From NCBI GenBank assembly GCA_020718845.1, contig DYRG01000025.1:1-40660 (forward strand): a stretch of DNA of 40,660 bases. Reading direction: 5' to 3'. The translations under genes and the position numbers were made by a program. The notes below the pieces were generated by a model that was given only the letters and a program-made list of their open reading frames with translations, had not been told where the DNA came from and made no database searches. The stretch comes from Thiomargarita sp. Its GTDB lineage: Bacteria; Pseudomonadota; Gammaproteobacteria; Beggiatoales; Beggiatoaceae. Shown piece by piece: positions 15,392 through 24,236 of this stretch. Position 1 is the first letter of the stretch. Every line of letters begins with the position of its first letter.

Positions 15392-15988
15392 TCAGGGGTT
15401 TAGTAGTGAAGAAGTCCATTCACCGTCTTTTTTAACATAACGCACGCGATCATGCAAACGAAACGGACGTTCTTCCCAAAATTCAATGAGTTGCGGCGTT
15501 AAACGATAACCCGACCAATGTGGCGGACGCGGAATATTTGAATCGGTAAATTGACGGGCAAAATATTCATAACGATCTTCTAAAACTTTACGATTTTCAA
15601 TGGGTTGCGATTGTTGAGAAGCCCACGCGCCGATCCGACTTTCTAGTGGACGAGTTCGCCAATACGCATCGGCTTCCTCATCGCTGACGATTTCCACCGT
15701 TCCTTCGACACGCACTTGAGTTTTCAAGGTTTCCCAATAAAACAACAACGCCGCTCGGGGATTTTCTTTTAATTCATCACCTTTGCGACTTTGAAAATTC
15801 GTATAAAAAACAAAGCCTTGCTCATCGGCATCTTTGAGCAAAATCACCCGCGCCGAAGGTTTTCCGTTCGCATCGGCGGTCGCAACCGTCATCGCATTCG
15901 GATAAGTGAGTGGTAATTGTTTGGCTTGCTGCATTAAAGTGTAAAATCGTTGCAACGCTTGCGTATATAAAGACATCTTGTTTTCCAA
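15392..15988 (-). CDS. pdxH: Pyridoxine/pyridoxamine 5'-phosphate oxidase
   Basis: This FMN enzyme oxidises PNP or PMP to pyridoxal phosphate, the cofactor used by HisC and GlgP in this window. The protein is 198 residues from 15988; an in-frame ATG four codons on (15976) may be the true start. Diagnostic blocks are PNAMTVATADANGKPSARVILLKD, FYTNFQSRKGDEL, ALLFYWETLKTQVRVEG and RIGAWASQQSQPI. The usual C-terminal R-L-x-P is altered to SSLLNP, which is worth noting but common as a variation. It is first in a run leading to gcvR. Confidence 0.94.
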   Translation of the reverse strand: MENKMSLYTQALQRFYTLMQQAKQLPLTYPNAMTVATADANGKPSARVILLKDADEQGFVFYTNFQSRKGDELKENPRAALLFYWETLKTQVRVEGTVEIVSDEEADAYWRTRPLESRIGAWASQQSQPIENRKVLEDRYEYFARQFTDSNIPRPPHWSGYRLTPQLIEFWEERPFRLHDRVRYVKKDGEWTSSLLNP

Positions 15989-16002
15989 AAAAGGCTAAAA
16001 TA

Positions 16003-16017
16003 GCGTTATTGTAACGC
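16003..16017. promoter_or_regulatory. Perfect 6-3-6 palindrome between divergent pdxH and yhbY
   Basis: GCGTTATTGTAACGC is an exact inverted repeat (GCGTTA / TAACGC, loop TTG) in the 45-bp gap between divergent pdxH and yhbY. On the minus strand it contains TACAAT, a fair -10 for pdxH. It could be an operator over both promoters; no known regulator is assigned. Confidence 0.5.
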
Positions 16018-16033
16018 AAACTTAGGACACACA

Positions 16034-16318
16034 ATGCTCACATCTCAAAACATTCGCAAATTACGCGGTTTGGCGCATCACCTCAAACCCGTTTTAATGG
16101 TTGGACAACAGGGAATTACCGATAAGCTATTGAATGAATTAAATATTGTTCTCGATACGCATGAACTCATCAAAGTCACCATTTCGAGCACGGAACGCGA
16201 GGATCGTCACGCGATGACCACGATTTTATGCGAAAAAAGTGGCGCAGAATTAGTCCAAAATATCGGTAAAATCAGTATCTTATATCGTCCCGCTAATCCC
16301 CCTCGCTTGATGTTATGA
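16034..16318 (+). CDS. yhbY: Ribosome assembly RNA-binding protein YhbY (CRM domain)
   Basis: This 94-residue protein is a single CRS1-YhbY domain, which binds pre-50S ribosomal RNA. The start LTSQNIRKLRGLAHHLKPVLMVGQQGITDKLLNELN and the RNA-binding GxxG-like loop are clear, as is the end KISILYRPA. It is divergent from pdxH here, whereas in E. coli it neighbours greA and rlmE. Its stop overlaps the next gene's ATG by 4 bp. Confidence 0.92.
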   Translation: MLTSQNIRKLRGLAHHLKPVLMVGQQGITDKLLNELNIVLDTHELIKVTISSTEREDRHAMTTILCEKSGAELVQNIGKISILYRPANPPRLML

Positions 16319-16737
16319 TTGTTATTTTGGCGTGCGGCAATCCCAGTCGTGGCGACGATGCGCTAGCCCCTTGTTTAATCTCACAATTACCGCATTTTGA
16401 CGATGTGGTGATCGTTGAGGATTTTCAATTACAAATCGAGCACGCTTTAGATTTGCAACACGCAAAACAAGCCATTTTCATCGACGCATCGGTTTCTGGA
16501 GAAAGCCCTTTTTCATTTTATCCCATTCAACCTTCCAATCAAGTTTCTTATACCAGTCACGCATTATCTCCAGAAGAAGTTTTAGGGGTTTATCAAAAGA
16601 CTTTTCAAACCCTTCCTCCTCCAAGTTTTGTTTTAGCGATTCGAGGAACTTCTTTTGAATTAGGCGATCCATTAAGTAATGTTGCTCAACAAAACTTACA
16701 AGCCGCTTTAAGTTTTCTGCGCCGTTTTTTGTCTTAA
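16315..16737 (+). CDS. Hydrogenase maturation protease family protein
   Basis: This 140-residue protein has the HycI/HyaD/HoxW pattern: VILACGNPSRGDDALAP with the Ni-sensing Asp near D14, a second acidic site in AIFIDASVSG, and YTSHALSPEEVLGV with the conserved His. Such proteases trim the large subunit of NiFe hydrogenases after nickel insertion. No hydrogenase gene is in the window, so its client must lie elsewhere, or it serves another role. It is coupled by a 4-bp overlap to yhbY, an odd partner. Confidence 0.82.
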   Translation: MIVILACGNPSRGDDALAPCLISQLPHFDDVVIVEDFQLQIEHALDLQHAKQAIFIDASVSGESPFSFYPIQPSNQVSYTSHALSPEEVLGVYQKTFQTLPPPSFVLAIRGTSFELGDPLSNVAQQNLQAALSFLRRFLS

Positions 16738-16822
16738 AAGTCAAGTTATGCTAATATCCCCTTTTCATTATTTTGCGTCGATTTATGCGAATATAGTGCT
16801 TTAAAAGGGAGGACACGGCATT

Positions 16823-17032
16823 ATGAGAAATTTTTTGCCAACATTATCGGGCAAAGATTATGTGAAACTATTTGCTATCTTGTTGATAACGCTAGAGTTT
16901 ATTGCATTGTATGGATTAATTCGTGCGTATCCTATGTTACATTGTTTAGGATACGATGTCATTGAAATTGCTAAGAATTTATTAGTTGAAGAAGTGTTAA
17001 TTTGGTTACAAGAATGGTTTAGTTTCTTTTGA
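16823..17032 (+). CDS. Small membrane protein of unknown function
   Basis: This 69-residue frame has one clear hydrophobic helix (KLFAILLITLEFIALYGLI) and an amphipathic, acidic-then-aromatic C-terminus ending in WLQEWFSFF. A GGGAGG lies 11-16 bp before the ATG. It ends on the base before the convergent panB stop, so the space is fully used. I do not recognise a family. Support is the ribosome site and the protein-like composition. Confidence 0.5.
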   Translation: MRNFLPTLSGKDYVKLFAILLITLEFIALYGLIRAYPMLHCLGYDVIEIAKNLLVEEVLIWLQEWFSFF

Positions 17033-17833
17033 TTAATTAAAGCTATGTTCTAAGTCGGGAAAGGTTTTATTCTTCACAGTTTCTACAAAATTTTGTAATG
17101 CTGATTTAATAGAATCTTGCCCGATTAAAAAGTTTTTTGAGAAACTGGGTGTTTTGCCCATTGTAATGCCTAACATATCATATAAAACAAGTACTTGCCC
17201 ATCACAATCTACGCCCGCACCAATCCCAATCGTGGGGATTTTTAAAGCATTTGTAATGCGTTTTGCTAAGTCACTCGGCACGCATTCTAAAACCAATAAA
17301 CTTACGCCCGCTTTCTCTAATGCTAAGGCATCATTTAAAATGCGTTGCGCATCGATTTCAGAACGTCCTTGCACTCGATAACCACCTAATTGATGCACGG
17401 ATTGCGGAGTTAAACCCAAATGCCCGCACACAGGGATTCCGCGTTCGGTAAGCATTTGAATTGACGGCAATAACCACTCGCCGCCCTCGACTTTGACCAT
17501 CGTTCCCATGCCTTCGCGCATCAATTTTCCCGCATTTTTTAAAGTGGTTTCGGGTGTGGCATACGTCATGAACGGTAAATCCATCATAATCAATGCGTTA
17601 GGTGCACCACGACGTACCATTTTTGAGTGATAAATCATGTCGTCCAACGTCACTGGCAACGTGCTGTCCTGACCTTGCACGACCATGCCGAGCGAATCGC
17701 CCACCAACAAAATATTCACGCCTGCTGCCACCGCTTGCGCCGCAAAACTCGCATCATAAGCCGTCACACAGGTGATTTTCTCACCTTTTTCTTTCATGAG
17801 TTGTAATTGGGTTAAATTACGCGGCGTTGTCAT
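17033..17833 (-). CDS. panB: 3-methyl-2-oxobutanoate hydroxymethyltransferase
   Basis: PanB adds a hydroxymethyl group from 5,10-methylene-tetrahydrofolate to alpha-ketoisovalerate, giving ketopantoate for coenzyme A. The 266-residue protein has TCVTAYDASFAAQA, then LLVGDSLGMVVQG with the metal-binding Asp, GAPNALIMMDLPFMTY, and VCGHLGLTPQSVHQLGGYRVQGR. It starts 3 bp after folK, which supplies the folate branch. The aspartate decarboxylase PanD of the same pathway is at 26.7 kb. PanC is not in the window. Confidence 0.96.
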   Translation of the reverse strand: MTTPRNLTQLQLMKEKGEKITCVTAYDASFAAQAVAAGVNILLVGDSLGMVVQGQDSTLPVTLDDMIYHSKMVRRGAPNALIMMDLPFMTYATPETTLKNAGKLMREGMGTMVKVEGGEWLLPSIQMLTERGIPVCGHLGLTPQSVHQLGGYRVQGRSEIDAQRILNDALALEKAGVSLLVLECVPSDLAKRITNALKIPTIGIGAGVDCDGQVLVLYDMLGITMGKTPSFSKNFLIGQDSIKSALQNFVETVKNKTFPDLEHSFN

Positions 17834-17836
17834 TTT

Positions 17837-18337
17837 TCAAATCCTTGTTAATTGTTGTTTCATATCGTCAGAAATAAAATCTTTTACTACTTTTCCATTC
17901 GGTAAGATCAAATCGGGATTGCAATCACACAAAGGAATCAAAACAAATGCACGTTCTAATAAACCTTTATGAGGAATTGTTAAAGATGGAGAATCAATTT
18001 TCAAATCACCATATAATAAAACATCTAAATCTAAGGTTCGAGAAGACCAAATTTTCTCAGTTCTTTGGCGACCTTGCTGAGTTTCTAAGGTTTGTAAATG
18101 TTTTAATAAAAGTTCGGGTTCTAATGTTGTTTGAATCCAAGCAACTGCATTAATATAATCAGGTTGAGGCGTAGCATTTTCCTCTGCTAACATCGCTGGA
18201 TTTTGATATAAATGAGAGCTTTTAATTAAGCTGGTGTGTGGTAACGTTTGTAATAAATCTAACGCAGCTATAATTTGTTGCATCGGTTGATGCAAATTGC
18301 TCCCAATTCCAATATAACAATCAAAGGATGATTGCAT
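17837..18337 (-). CDS. folK: 2-amino-4-hydroxy-6-hydroxymethyldihydropteridine pyrophosphokinase
   Basis: FolK (HPPK) pyrophosphorylates the pterin precursor of folate. The 166-residue protein has the opening CYIGIGSNLHQPMQQI. The ATP/pterin block WIQTTLEPELLLKHLQTLETQQGRQR is followed by WSSRTLDLDVLLYGD with the metal-binding D-x-D. LTIPHKGLLERAFVLIPLCD is the usual C-terminal half. It is paired with panB, a frequent gammaproteobacterial operon, as PanB uses a folate cofactor. Confidence 0.95.
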   Translation of the reverse strand: MQSSFDCYIGIGSNLHQPMQQIIAALDLLQTLPHTSLIKSSHLYQNPAMLAEENATPQPDYINAVAWIQTTLEPELLLKHLQTLETQQGRQRTEKIWSSRTLDLDVLLYGDLKIDSPSLTIPHKGLLERAFVLIPLCDCNPDLILPNGKVVKDFISDDMKQQLTRI

Positions 18338-18358
18338 ATTTTTATTCCGTATTACAAT

Positions 18359-20809
18359 TCATAATTGCCAAATTTCCTTTGCATAATCTTGAATGGTTCG
18401 ATCAGAGGAAAATTTTCCCATTTGCGCAACATTCAAAATCGCTCGACGTGTCCATTCTAAAGAATTTTGATATAAATCATCAACTTGTTGTTGGCAATTA
18501 ATATACGCTTCATAATCTGCTAAATTCAAAAACGGATCGCCATTTAATAAACTTTCTACAATAGGTTTGAAACGAGCGGGTTCTTCTACGGAGAAATATC
18601 CTTCATTTAACATATCCAACACTTGTTTTAATTCTGGATTGCTATGATATAAATCAATTGGATGATAATGCCCTTTCAAATGCGCTATTTCATCGCTGTT
18701 TAAACCAAACATAAAGATATTTTTTTCTCCCACTTCCTCACGAATTTCTAAGTTTGCACCGTCCAAAGTTCCAATGGTTAATGCTCCATTTAAAGCGAGT
18801 TTCATATTACCCGTTCCAGAAGCCTCTGTTCCCGCCGTAGAAATCTGTTCAGATAACTCCGCCGCTGGCATAATTCTTTGTGCCACAGAAACATCATAAT
18901 TAGGAATAAAAACCACTTTTAAACGATCGCCGATAATTATATCATGATTAATCACGTCAGCTACATCATTGATTAATTTGATAATTCTTTTTGCTTGCAC
19001 ATAACCGGGCGCGGCTTTTCCTGCAAAAATCATTACGCGCGGAACAATCGGCGCATTTGGATTAGCGCGAATCCGATTATAACGGGTAATAATGTGCAAC
19101 ACATTCAATAATTGGCGTTTGTATTCATGAATGCGTTTGACTTGCACATCAAATAAAGCGTGCGGATTGATTTCAAGTTGCAAGCATTTCTTAATAAATA
19201 AAGCGAGCTTTTCTTTATTATGTTTTTTAACATCTTGAAATGATTTTTGAAATATTTGATCTTCCGCAAAGGGAATGAGTTTCTTCAATTGTGATAAATC
19301 TGTCAACCATGCTTGATTTCCTAATCGATCTGAAATCAAATGTGCTAATTGTGGATTGGCTTCATTTAACCAACGGCGTGGGGTTATCCCATTTGTTTTA
19401 TTGATAATTCTCCCTTCAAATAAACGATTAAAATCTGAAAATAAAGTCTTTTTCATCAATTGCGTGTGAATTTCTGCAACGCCATTAACTTTATGACTTC
19501 CAACCACTGCCAAATGCGCCATTCTTAAATGTTTCTCGCCGTCTTCTCCATAAATAGAAACCCGCCGAATCAAATCTAAATCACCTGGAAAACGATAACG
19601 CACTTGCTCTAAAAAACGTCGATTGATTTCATTAATTAATTGGAAATGTCGAGGCAAAAGTTTTTCCACTAAATGCGCTGACCAAGTTTCTAATGCTTCT
19701 GGCATTAGTGTATGGTTTGTATAACCAAAGATTTTTACGCAATTATTCCATGCAGAATCCCAATCTTGACGGTATTTGTCGATTAGTAAATGAAGCATTT
19801 CTGGAATCGCTAATACAGGGTGAGTATCATTTAATTGAATCGCTATTTTATCCGATAAATGAAACAGTTGAGGATCGTCTGGATGTGTGCTTTGATAACG
19901 ACGCACAATATCTTGAATGGATGCTGAAACAAAAAAGTATTCTTGTTTTAAACGTAATTGTCGACCTTCTGCTGTCGTATCATCAGGATATAACACTTTA
20001 GAAAGCGTTTCAGATTGGGATTTTTCCTCGACCGCTTTCAAATATTCACCTTGATTAAAACATTGCAAGTTGAAATCACGCGATGATTTCGCCGACCATA
20101 AACGCAAGGTATTCACTGTGTCGGTATTATAACCCGTAATTGGTAAATCATAAGCCATTGCCATTACGTCTTGCGTATTGCTCCATTCGTGATATAACAA
20201 ACCCTTATGATCACGGTATTCAATGACATTTCCACCGTATTGCACGGGATAGAGCAACTCTGGTCGAGGAAATTCCCAAGGATTTGCATAACGTAACCAG
20301 TTATCGGGTTGCTCGACTTGCATTCCATCTTTAAGTCGTTGATAAAACATCCCAAATTCGTAACGAATCCCGTATCCATAACCCGCCAAATTTAAGGTCG
20401 CCATTGAATCCAAGAAACACGCCGCCAAACGCCCCAATCCTCCATTTCCTAACGCGGGATCATTCTCCATTTCATAAATAGTTTCTTCAGGTAAATTAAG
20501 CTCTTTTAAAACTTCTCTACATGACTCTAACATATTGAGATTTAAAGCATTATTAACAAGTGCTCTTCCCAATAAAAACTCCATCGACAAATAATAAATG
20601 CGTCGTGCATCTTCTTCATAATAACGATGCGTTGTTTTCAACCAATTTTCAGCTAAATAATCGCGCAAAGTATGCGCTAAAACATTAAACCAATCGCGGT
20701 CTGTAACTCGCGCAGGGTCTTTGACAACCGTGTGCAACAAATGATGCAACATTCGTTGATAAATCGCTTCTGGCGTGCGTTCTAACGGCTTGGTTTCTAA
20801 GTTAATCAT
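18359..20809 (-). CDS. glgP: Glycogen/maltodextrin phosphorylase
   Basis: This 816-residue PLP enzyme releases glucose-1-phosphate from glycogen. The PLP lysine is K670 in EASGTGNMKLALNGALTIGT. The opening includes RRIYYLSMEFLLGRAL and PALGNGGLGRLAACFLDS. The length fits E. coli GlgP/MalP. It stands alone on the minus strand, between folK and phoU, with 134 bp upstream that include the phoU terminator. No glgABC is near, so its regulation is separate. Glycogen and maltodextrin forms cannot be told apart by sequence alone. Confidence 0.96.
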   Translation of the reverse strand: MINLETKPLERTPEAIYQRMLHHLLHTVVKDPARVTDRDWFNVLAHTLRDYLAENWLKTTHRYYEEDARRIYYLSMEFLLGRALVNNALNLNMLESCREVLKELNLPEETIYEMENDPALGNGGLGRLAACFLDSMATLNLAGYGYGIRYEFGMFYQRLKDGMQVEQPDNWLRYANPWEFPRPELLYPVQYGGNVIEYRDHKGLLYHEWSNTQDVMAMAYDLPITGYNTDTVNTLRLWSAKSSRDFNLQCFNQGEYLKAVEEKSQSETLSKVLYPDDTTAEGRQLRLKQEYFFVSASIQDIVRRYQSTHPDDPQLFHLSDKIAIQLNDTHPVLAIPEMLHLLIDKYRQDWDSAWNNCVKIFGYTNHTLMPEALETWSAHLVEKLLPRHFQLINEINRRFLEQVRYRFPGDLDLIRRVSIYGEDGEKHLRMAHLAVVGSHKVNGVAEIHTQLMKKTLFSDFNRLFEGRIINKTNGITPRRWLNEANPQLAHLISDRLGNQAWLTDLSQLKKLIPFAEDQIFQKSFQDVKKHNKEKLALFIKKCLQLEINPHALFDVQVKRIHEYKRQLLNVLHIITRYNRIRANPNAPIVPRVMIFAGKAAPGYVQAKRIIKLINDVADVINHDIIIGDRLKVVFIPNYDVSVAQRIMPAAELSEQISTAGTEASGTGNMKLALNGALTIGTLDGANLEIREEVGEKNIFMFGLNSDEIAHLKGHYHPIDLYHSNPELKQVLDMLNEGYFSVEEPARFKPIVESLLNGDPFLNLADYEAYINCQQQVDDLYQNSLEWTRRAILNVAQMGKFSSDRTIQDYAKEIWQL

Positions 20810-20888
20810 CTCTCTGTCCTCTTTTTTTGATTCGTTTTATTAATGGTTTTAGCATAGCATAAACTTTAGCGCTTATTTAAAATCGCAT

Positions 20889-20922
20889 AAAAAAAGCGAT
20901 ATATCTCAATAAGATACATCGC
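20889..20922 (-). terminator. Rho-independent terminator after pst-phoU
   Basis: On the minus strand GCGATGTATCT pairs with AGATATATCGC (arms at 20912-20922 and 20896-20906) over a 5-nt loop, and is followed by seven T (20889-20895). It lies just downstream of the phoU stop and ends the pst operon before glgP. Confidence 0.9.
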
Positions 20923-20944
20923 AATATTTGGGAGCTGTGGTTGT

Positions 20945-21709
20945 TTAGGGATTTGTTTGAGGAAGTTTTTGAGAATCGGGATCGGTTAAACCGATTTCTT
21001 CTCTTACTTTATCTAAATTAACGTGACGAATGTCTTTTCCTTTCACGAAATAAACGACATATTCACAAATGTTTCTCGACCGATCACCAATGCGTTCTAA
21101 TGCTCTCGCTGCCCACATAATATCTAATGCGGCAGGAATAGAACGCGGGTCTTCAATCATATAGGTAATTAACTGGCGAATTAAGCCCGAATATTCAATA
21201 TCAACTTTATCATCATCTCGAGCAACTTTGACGGCAGTTTCTACATCCATTCTTGCAAACGCATCTAAAGAACGTTGTAACATTTCTTGGGCTTGTTTTC
21301 CTAAATGTTGCACACCTGTTACAATAGGCGCTTGCAATCGATAAATTTGATCGGCTTTATTTGAAGCCATTCGAGCAACGCGCTTCGCTTCATCACCAAT
21401 GCGTTCTAAGTCTGTAATGGTCTTTACCACCGCGATAACCATTCGTAAATCGCCCGCTGCGGGTTGTCGACGCGCTAAAATTTGCACACAAGAATCATCA
21501 ATTGATGATTCTATACCATTAATGACTTCATCATTGTTAATAACTTTTTCAGCTAAAACAGAATCACTATCCGTTAATGCGTGCAATGCATCGGCAAGTT
21601 GCTTTTGAACTAATCCACCCATTTCTAACACTCGAGAATGAATGTTTTGTAATTCTATATTGAATTGGCGAGAAATGTGTTTATGCCGAATATCTAAGTT
21701 TTCATCCAT
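20945..21709 (-). CDS. phoU: Phosphate signalling complex protein PhoU
   Basis: This 254-residue protein has two three-helix PhoU repeats, with metal-binding clusters E/D-x-x-x-D: NDEVINGIESSIDDSC, TDLERIGDEAKRVARM, and MWAARALERIGDRSRNICEYV. PhoU links the Pst transporter to PhoR and prevents signalling when phosphate is plentiful. It follows pstB by 15 bp and is the last gene of the operon. Confidence 0.96.
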   Translation of the reverse strand: MDENLDIRHKHISRQFNIELQNIHSRVLEMGGLVQKQLADALHALTDSDSVLAEKVINNDEVINGIESSIDDSCVQILARRQPAAGDLRMVIAVVKTITDLERIGDEAKRVARMASNKADQIYRLQAPIVTGVQHLGKQAQEMLQRSLDAFARMDVETAVKVARDDDKVDIEYSGLIRQLITYMIEDPRSIPAALDIMWAARALERIGDRSRNICEYVVYFVKGKDIRHVNLDKVREEIGLTDPDSQKLPQTNP

Positions 21710-21724
21710 TGTTTTTCTTATCCT

Positions 21725-22561
21725 TTAACCGTAACGTCCAGTAATGTAATCTTCGGTTTGTTTTTCTTTGGGATTTGTAAAGAGTTTATCTGTACGATCA
21801 AACTCAATTAATTTACCCATATACATAAACGCCGTGTAATCCGAAACCCGCGCTGCTTGTTGCATATTATGGGTAACAATTACAATGGTGTATTTTGTTT
21901 TGAGTTCATTAATCAGTTCTTCAATTTTTAACGTTGAAATCGGATCAAGCGCAGAAGCAGGTTCATCTAATAAAACCACTTCAGGTTCAATTGCAATTGC
22001 TCTCGCAATCACTAAACGTTGTTGCTGACCACCCGACAAACCTAACGCATTATCGTTCAAACGATCTTTTACTTCATCCCACAAAGCCGCACCTTTTAAA
22101 GAAGATTCTACCACTTCGTCTAATACTTTGCGACTATTGATACCTTGAATGCGCAAACCATACGCAACATTCTCATAAACTGATTTAGGAAAAGGATTGG
22201 GTTTTTGAAATACCATTCCAACCGATCTTCTCAAATCTGCCACTTTCAAATCTTTGCGATGAATGTCTTGACCTTTTAAAAGAATCTGACCTTCAATTCT
22301 AACGCCGTCTACCAAATCATTCATTCGGTTAAAACAACGCAATAAAGTGGACTTTCCACAACCACTGGGTCCAATAAAAGCTGTTACCCTTTTTTCAGGG
22401 ATTTCCATGTTGACATTAAAAATCGCTTGCTTAGAGCTATAAAACAAATTCATTCGTTGAACTTGCAAACAGATTTTCTCATCTTCAAGATTGAAATTAT
22501 CTTGAGCTCGCCCTAAGGAACTCATATCAAAACTATGTGAGGGAATATTCGCTGTTGTCAT
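21725..22561 (-). CDS. pstB: Phosphate ABC transporter ATP-binding protein
   Basis: This 278-residue ATPase drives phosphate import. Walker A is GPSGCGKST at 64-72, the signature is [16 protein letters not shown], and Walker B is [13 protein letters not shown]. It has a somewhat long N-terminal lead (about 30 residues) before the nucleotide-binding domain. It is 10 bp after pstA and 15 bp before phoU. Confidence 0.97.
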   Translation of the reverse strand: MTTANIPSHSFDMSSLGRAQDNFNLEDEKICLQVQRMNLFYSSKQAIFNVNMEIPEKRVTAFIGPSGCGKSTLLRCFNRMNDLVDGVRIEGQILLKGQDIHRKDLKVADLRRSVGMVFQKPNPFPKSVYENVAYGLRIQGINSRKVLDEVVESSLKGAALWDEVKDRLNDNALGLSGGQQQRLVIARAIAIEPEVVLLDEPASALDPISTLKIEELINELKTKYTIVIVTHNMQQAARVSDYTAFMYMGKLIEFDRTDKLFTNPKEKQTEDYITGRYG

Positions 22562-22571
22562 TGTGTAATCT

Positions 22572-24227
22572 TCAAACCGTTTCCAAAGATTTATATTTTT
22601 CGCGTAATCGATTGCGAATCCAAATAGCTGTTAAGTTCAAAATGATAATCACCAGAACTAAAAGAAATGCCGTTGCATATACCAAAGGACGTGCTGCTTC
22701 AACGTTGGGACTTTGAAATCCTAAATCATTGATATGAAATCCTAAGTGCATGAATTTTCTCTCTAAATGTAAGAAAGGAGCATTCATATCTAATGGCAAT
22801 GAGGGAGCAAGTTTCACTACGCCAACTAACATTAACGGTGCAACTTCTCCAGCGGCTCTTGCAATCGCTAAAATTAAGCCAGTCATCACTGCTGGACTTG
22901 CCATCGGTAAAATGGTTCTCCACAACGTTTCTGCTTTAGTTGCTCCCAATGCTAAACTCCCTTCTCTAATTGATTTAGGAATTCTCGACAAGCCTTCTTC
23001 GGTTGCAACAATTACAACGGGAACGGTGAGCAATGCTAATGTTAATGAAGCCCATAATAAACCGGGTGTTCCAAACATTGGCGCGGGAGAAACTTCAGGG
23101 TAGAAAATTCGATCAATGCTCCCTCCCAAGAAATATACGAAGAAACCTAAACCAAATACGCCATATACAATGGAAGGAACGCCCGCCAGATTATTGACAG
23201 CAATCCGAATTGTTCTGGTTAAGAAACCTTGTTTTGCATATTCGTGCAAATACACTGCTGTAATTACACCAAATGGGGTCACAATTAACGACATCATTAA
23301 TACCATAATGACTGTTCCATAAATTGCTGGAAATATCCCGCCTTCGGTATTTGCTTCACGCGGTTCATCCGTCATAAACTCCCAAACTTTACCGAGGTAG
23401 AAAGCAATTTTTTGAGGAAATGACAAACTATTTGGACGGTAAGCTGCAACTACTTTTGCTAAGGTAATTTCAACCTCTTTTCCACCCATTTCCTTTACGA
23501 CGATGCTATCACGATTGATTTCTTTGTACAAATCAGTTAATTGCTTTTTATGCTCTTCCGATTGTTTATGATAACTTTGACGTTGTTCTTCAATCTCAGC
23601 TTTCTTTTTCGGATCGGAATCATTTTGCAATTGTAATCGACGTTCTTTTAAGCGCAGTTTCTCTAAATTATAGTTAATCGCGCCCATTTCGCCTTTTTCG
23701 ATGTGATTGATTTTGCTAAATAAATCATGCGCACGACTTAATTCACCTGAGAGTTTTTTCCACGCTTCTTCACCCGTTGAAACCACTTGACCATTTTGTT
23801 TTAACGCTTGCAAATAACCGTAGAAATTACCCCATTCGCGGCGTTCAACCACTAACACATTCTCTGGATAACGGATTTCTTTCAATGCGGGAGCAACTAC
23901 CCAACGAAAATCCAAACCATATAATTCACGATTACCCGTTTTGATTAAAGAACGTTTAATAAATTCCTCACCATTTGCTAAGGGTTGAAGATTTTTCGAC
24001 AAACGTCTCGTTAATACCTTTTCGTAATCGTAAATTTCACCGAGCATTGTAATGGGTGGTACATTTGGTTCTTCATAACGTGCTTCAATGATCGTAGCGG
24101 GCCAGAAATACCCTAATCCACGCGCCATAATGATTATAACTAAACTAAAGACCACAATTAAACTTAAACTAACCGATGCTGCCGTTAGCCAAATCCAAGG
24201 ATCACCACTTTTAAACCAATTTTTCAT
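22572..24227 (-). CDS. pstA: Phosphate ABC transporter permease PstA, long form
   Basis: This inner-membrane permease is 551 residues, almost twice the E. coli PstA. TM1 is near residues 14-36. A large, mostly charged segment follows (about 40-290), including a coiled-coil-like run of E, K and Q around 190-250. The canonical five-helix permease begins near residue 300 and has the ABC loop [25 protein letters not shown]. The long form is known in other gammaproteobacteria. It is 9 bp from pstC and 10 bp from pstB. Confidence 0.93.
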   Translation of the reverse strand: MKNWFKSGDPWIWLTAASVSLSLIVVFSLVIIIMARGLGYFWPATIIEARYEEPNVPPITMLGEIYDYEKVLTRRLSKNLQPLANGEEFIKRSLIKTGNRELYGLDFRWVVAPALKEIRYPENVLVVERREWGNFYGYLQALKQNGQVVSTGEEAWKKLSGELSRAHDLFSKINHIEKGEMGAINYNLEKLRLKERRLQLQNDSDPKKKAEIEEQRQSYHKQSEEHKKQLTDLYKEINRDSIVVKEMGGKEVEITLAKVVAAYRPNSLSFPQKIAFYLGKVWEFMTDEPREANTEGGIFPAIYGTVIMVLMMSLIVTPFGVITAVYLHEYAKQGFLTRTIRIAVNNLAGVPSIVYGVFGLGFFVYFLGGSIDRIFYPEVSPAPMFGTPGLLWASLTLALLTVPVVIVATEEGLSRIPKSIREGSLALGATKAETLWRTILPMASPAVMTGLILAIARAAGEVAPLMLVGVVKLAPSLPLDMNAPFLHLERKFMHLGFHINDLGFQSPNVEAARPLVYATAFLLVLVIIILNLTAIWIRNRLREKYKSLETV

Positions 24228-24236
24228 AGCTTTTCC

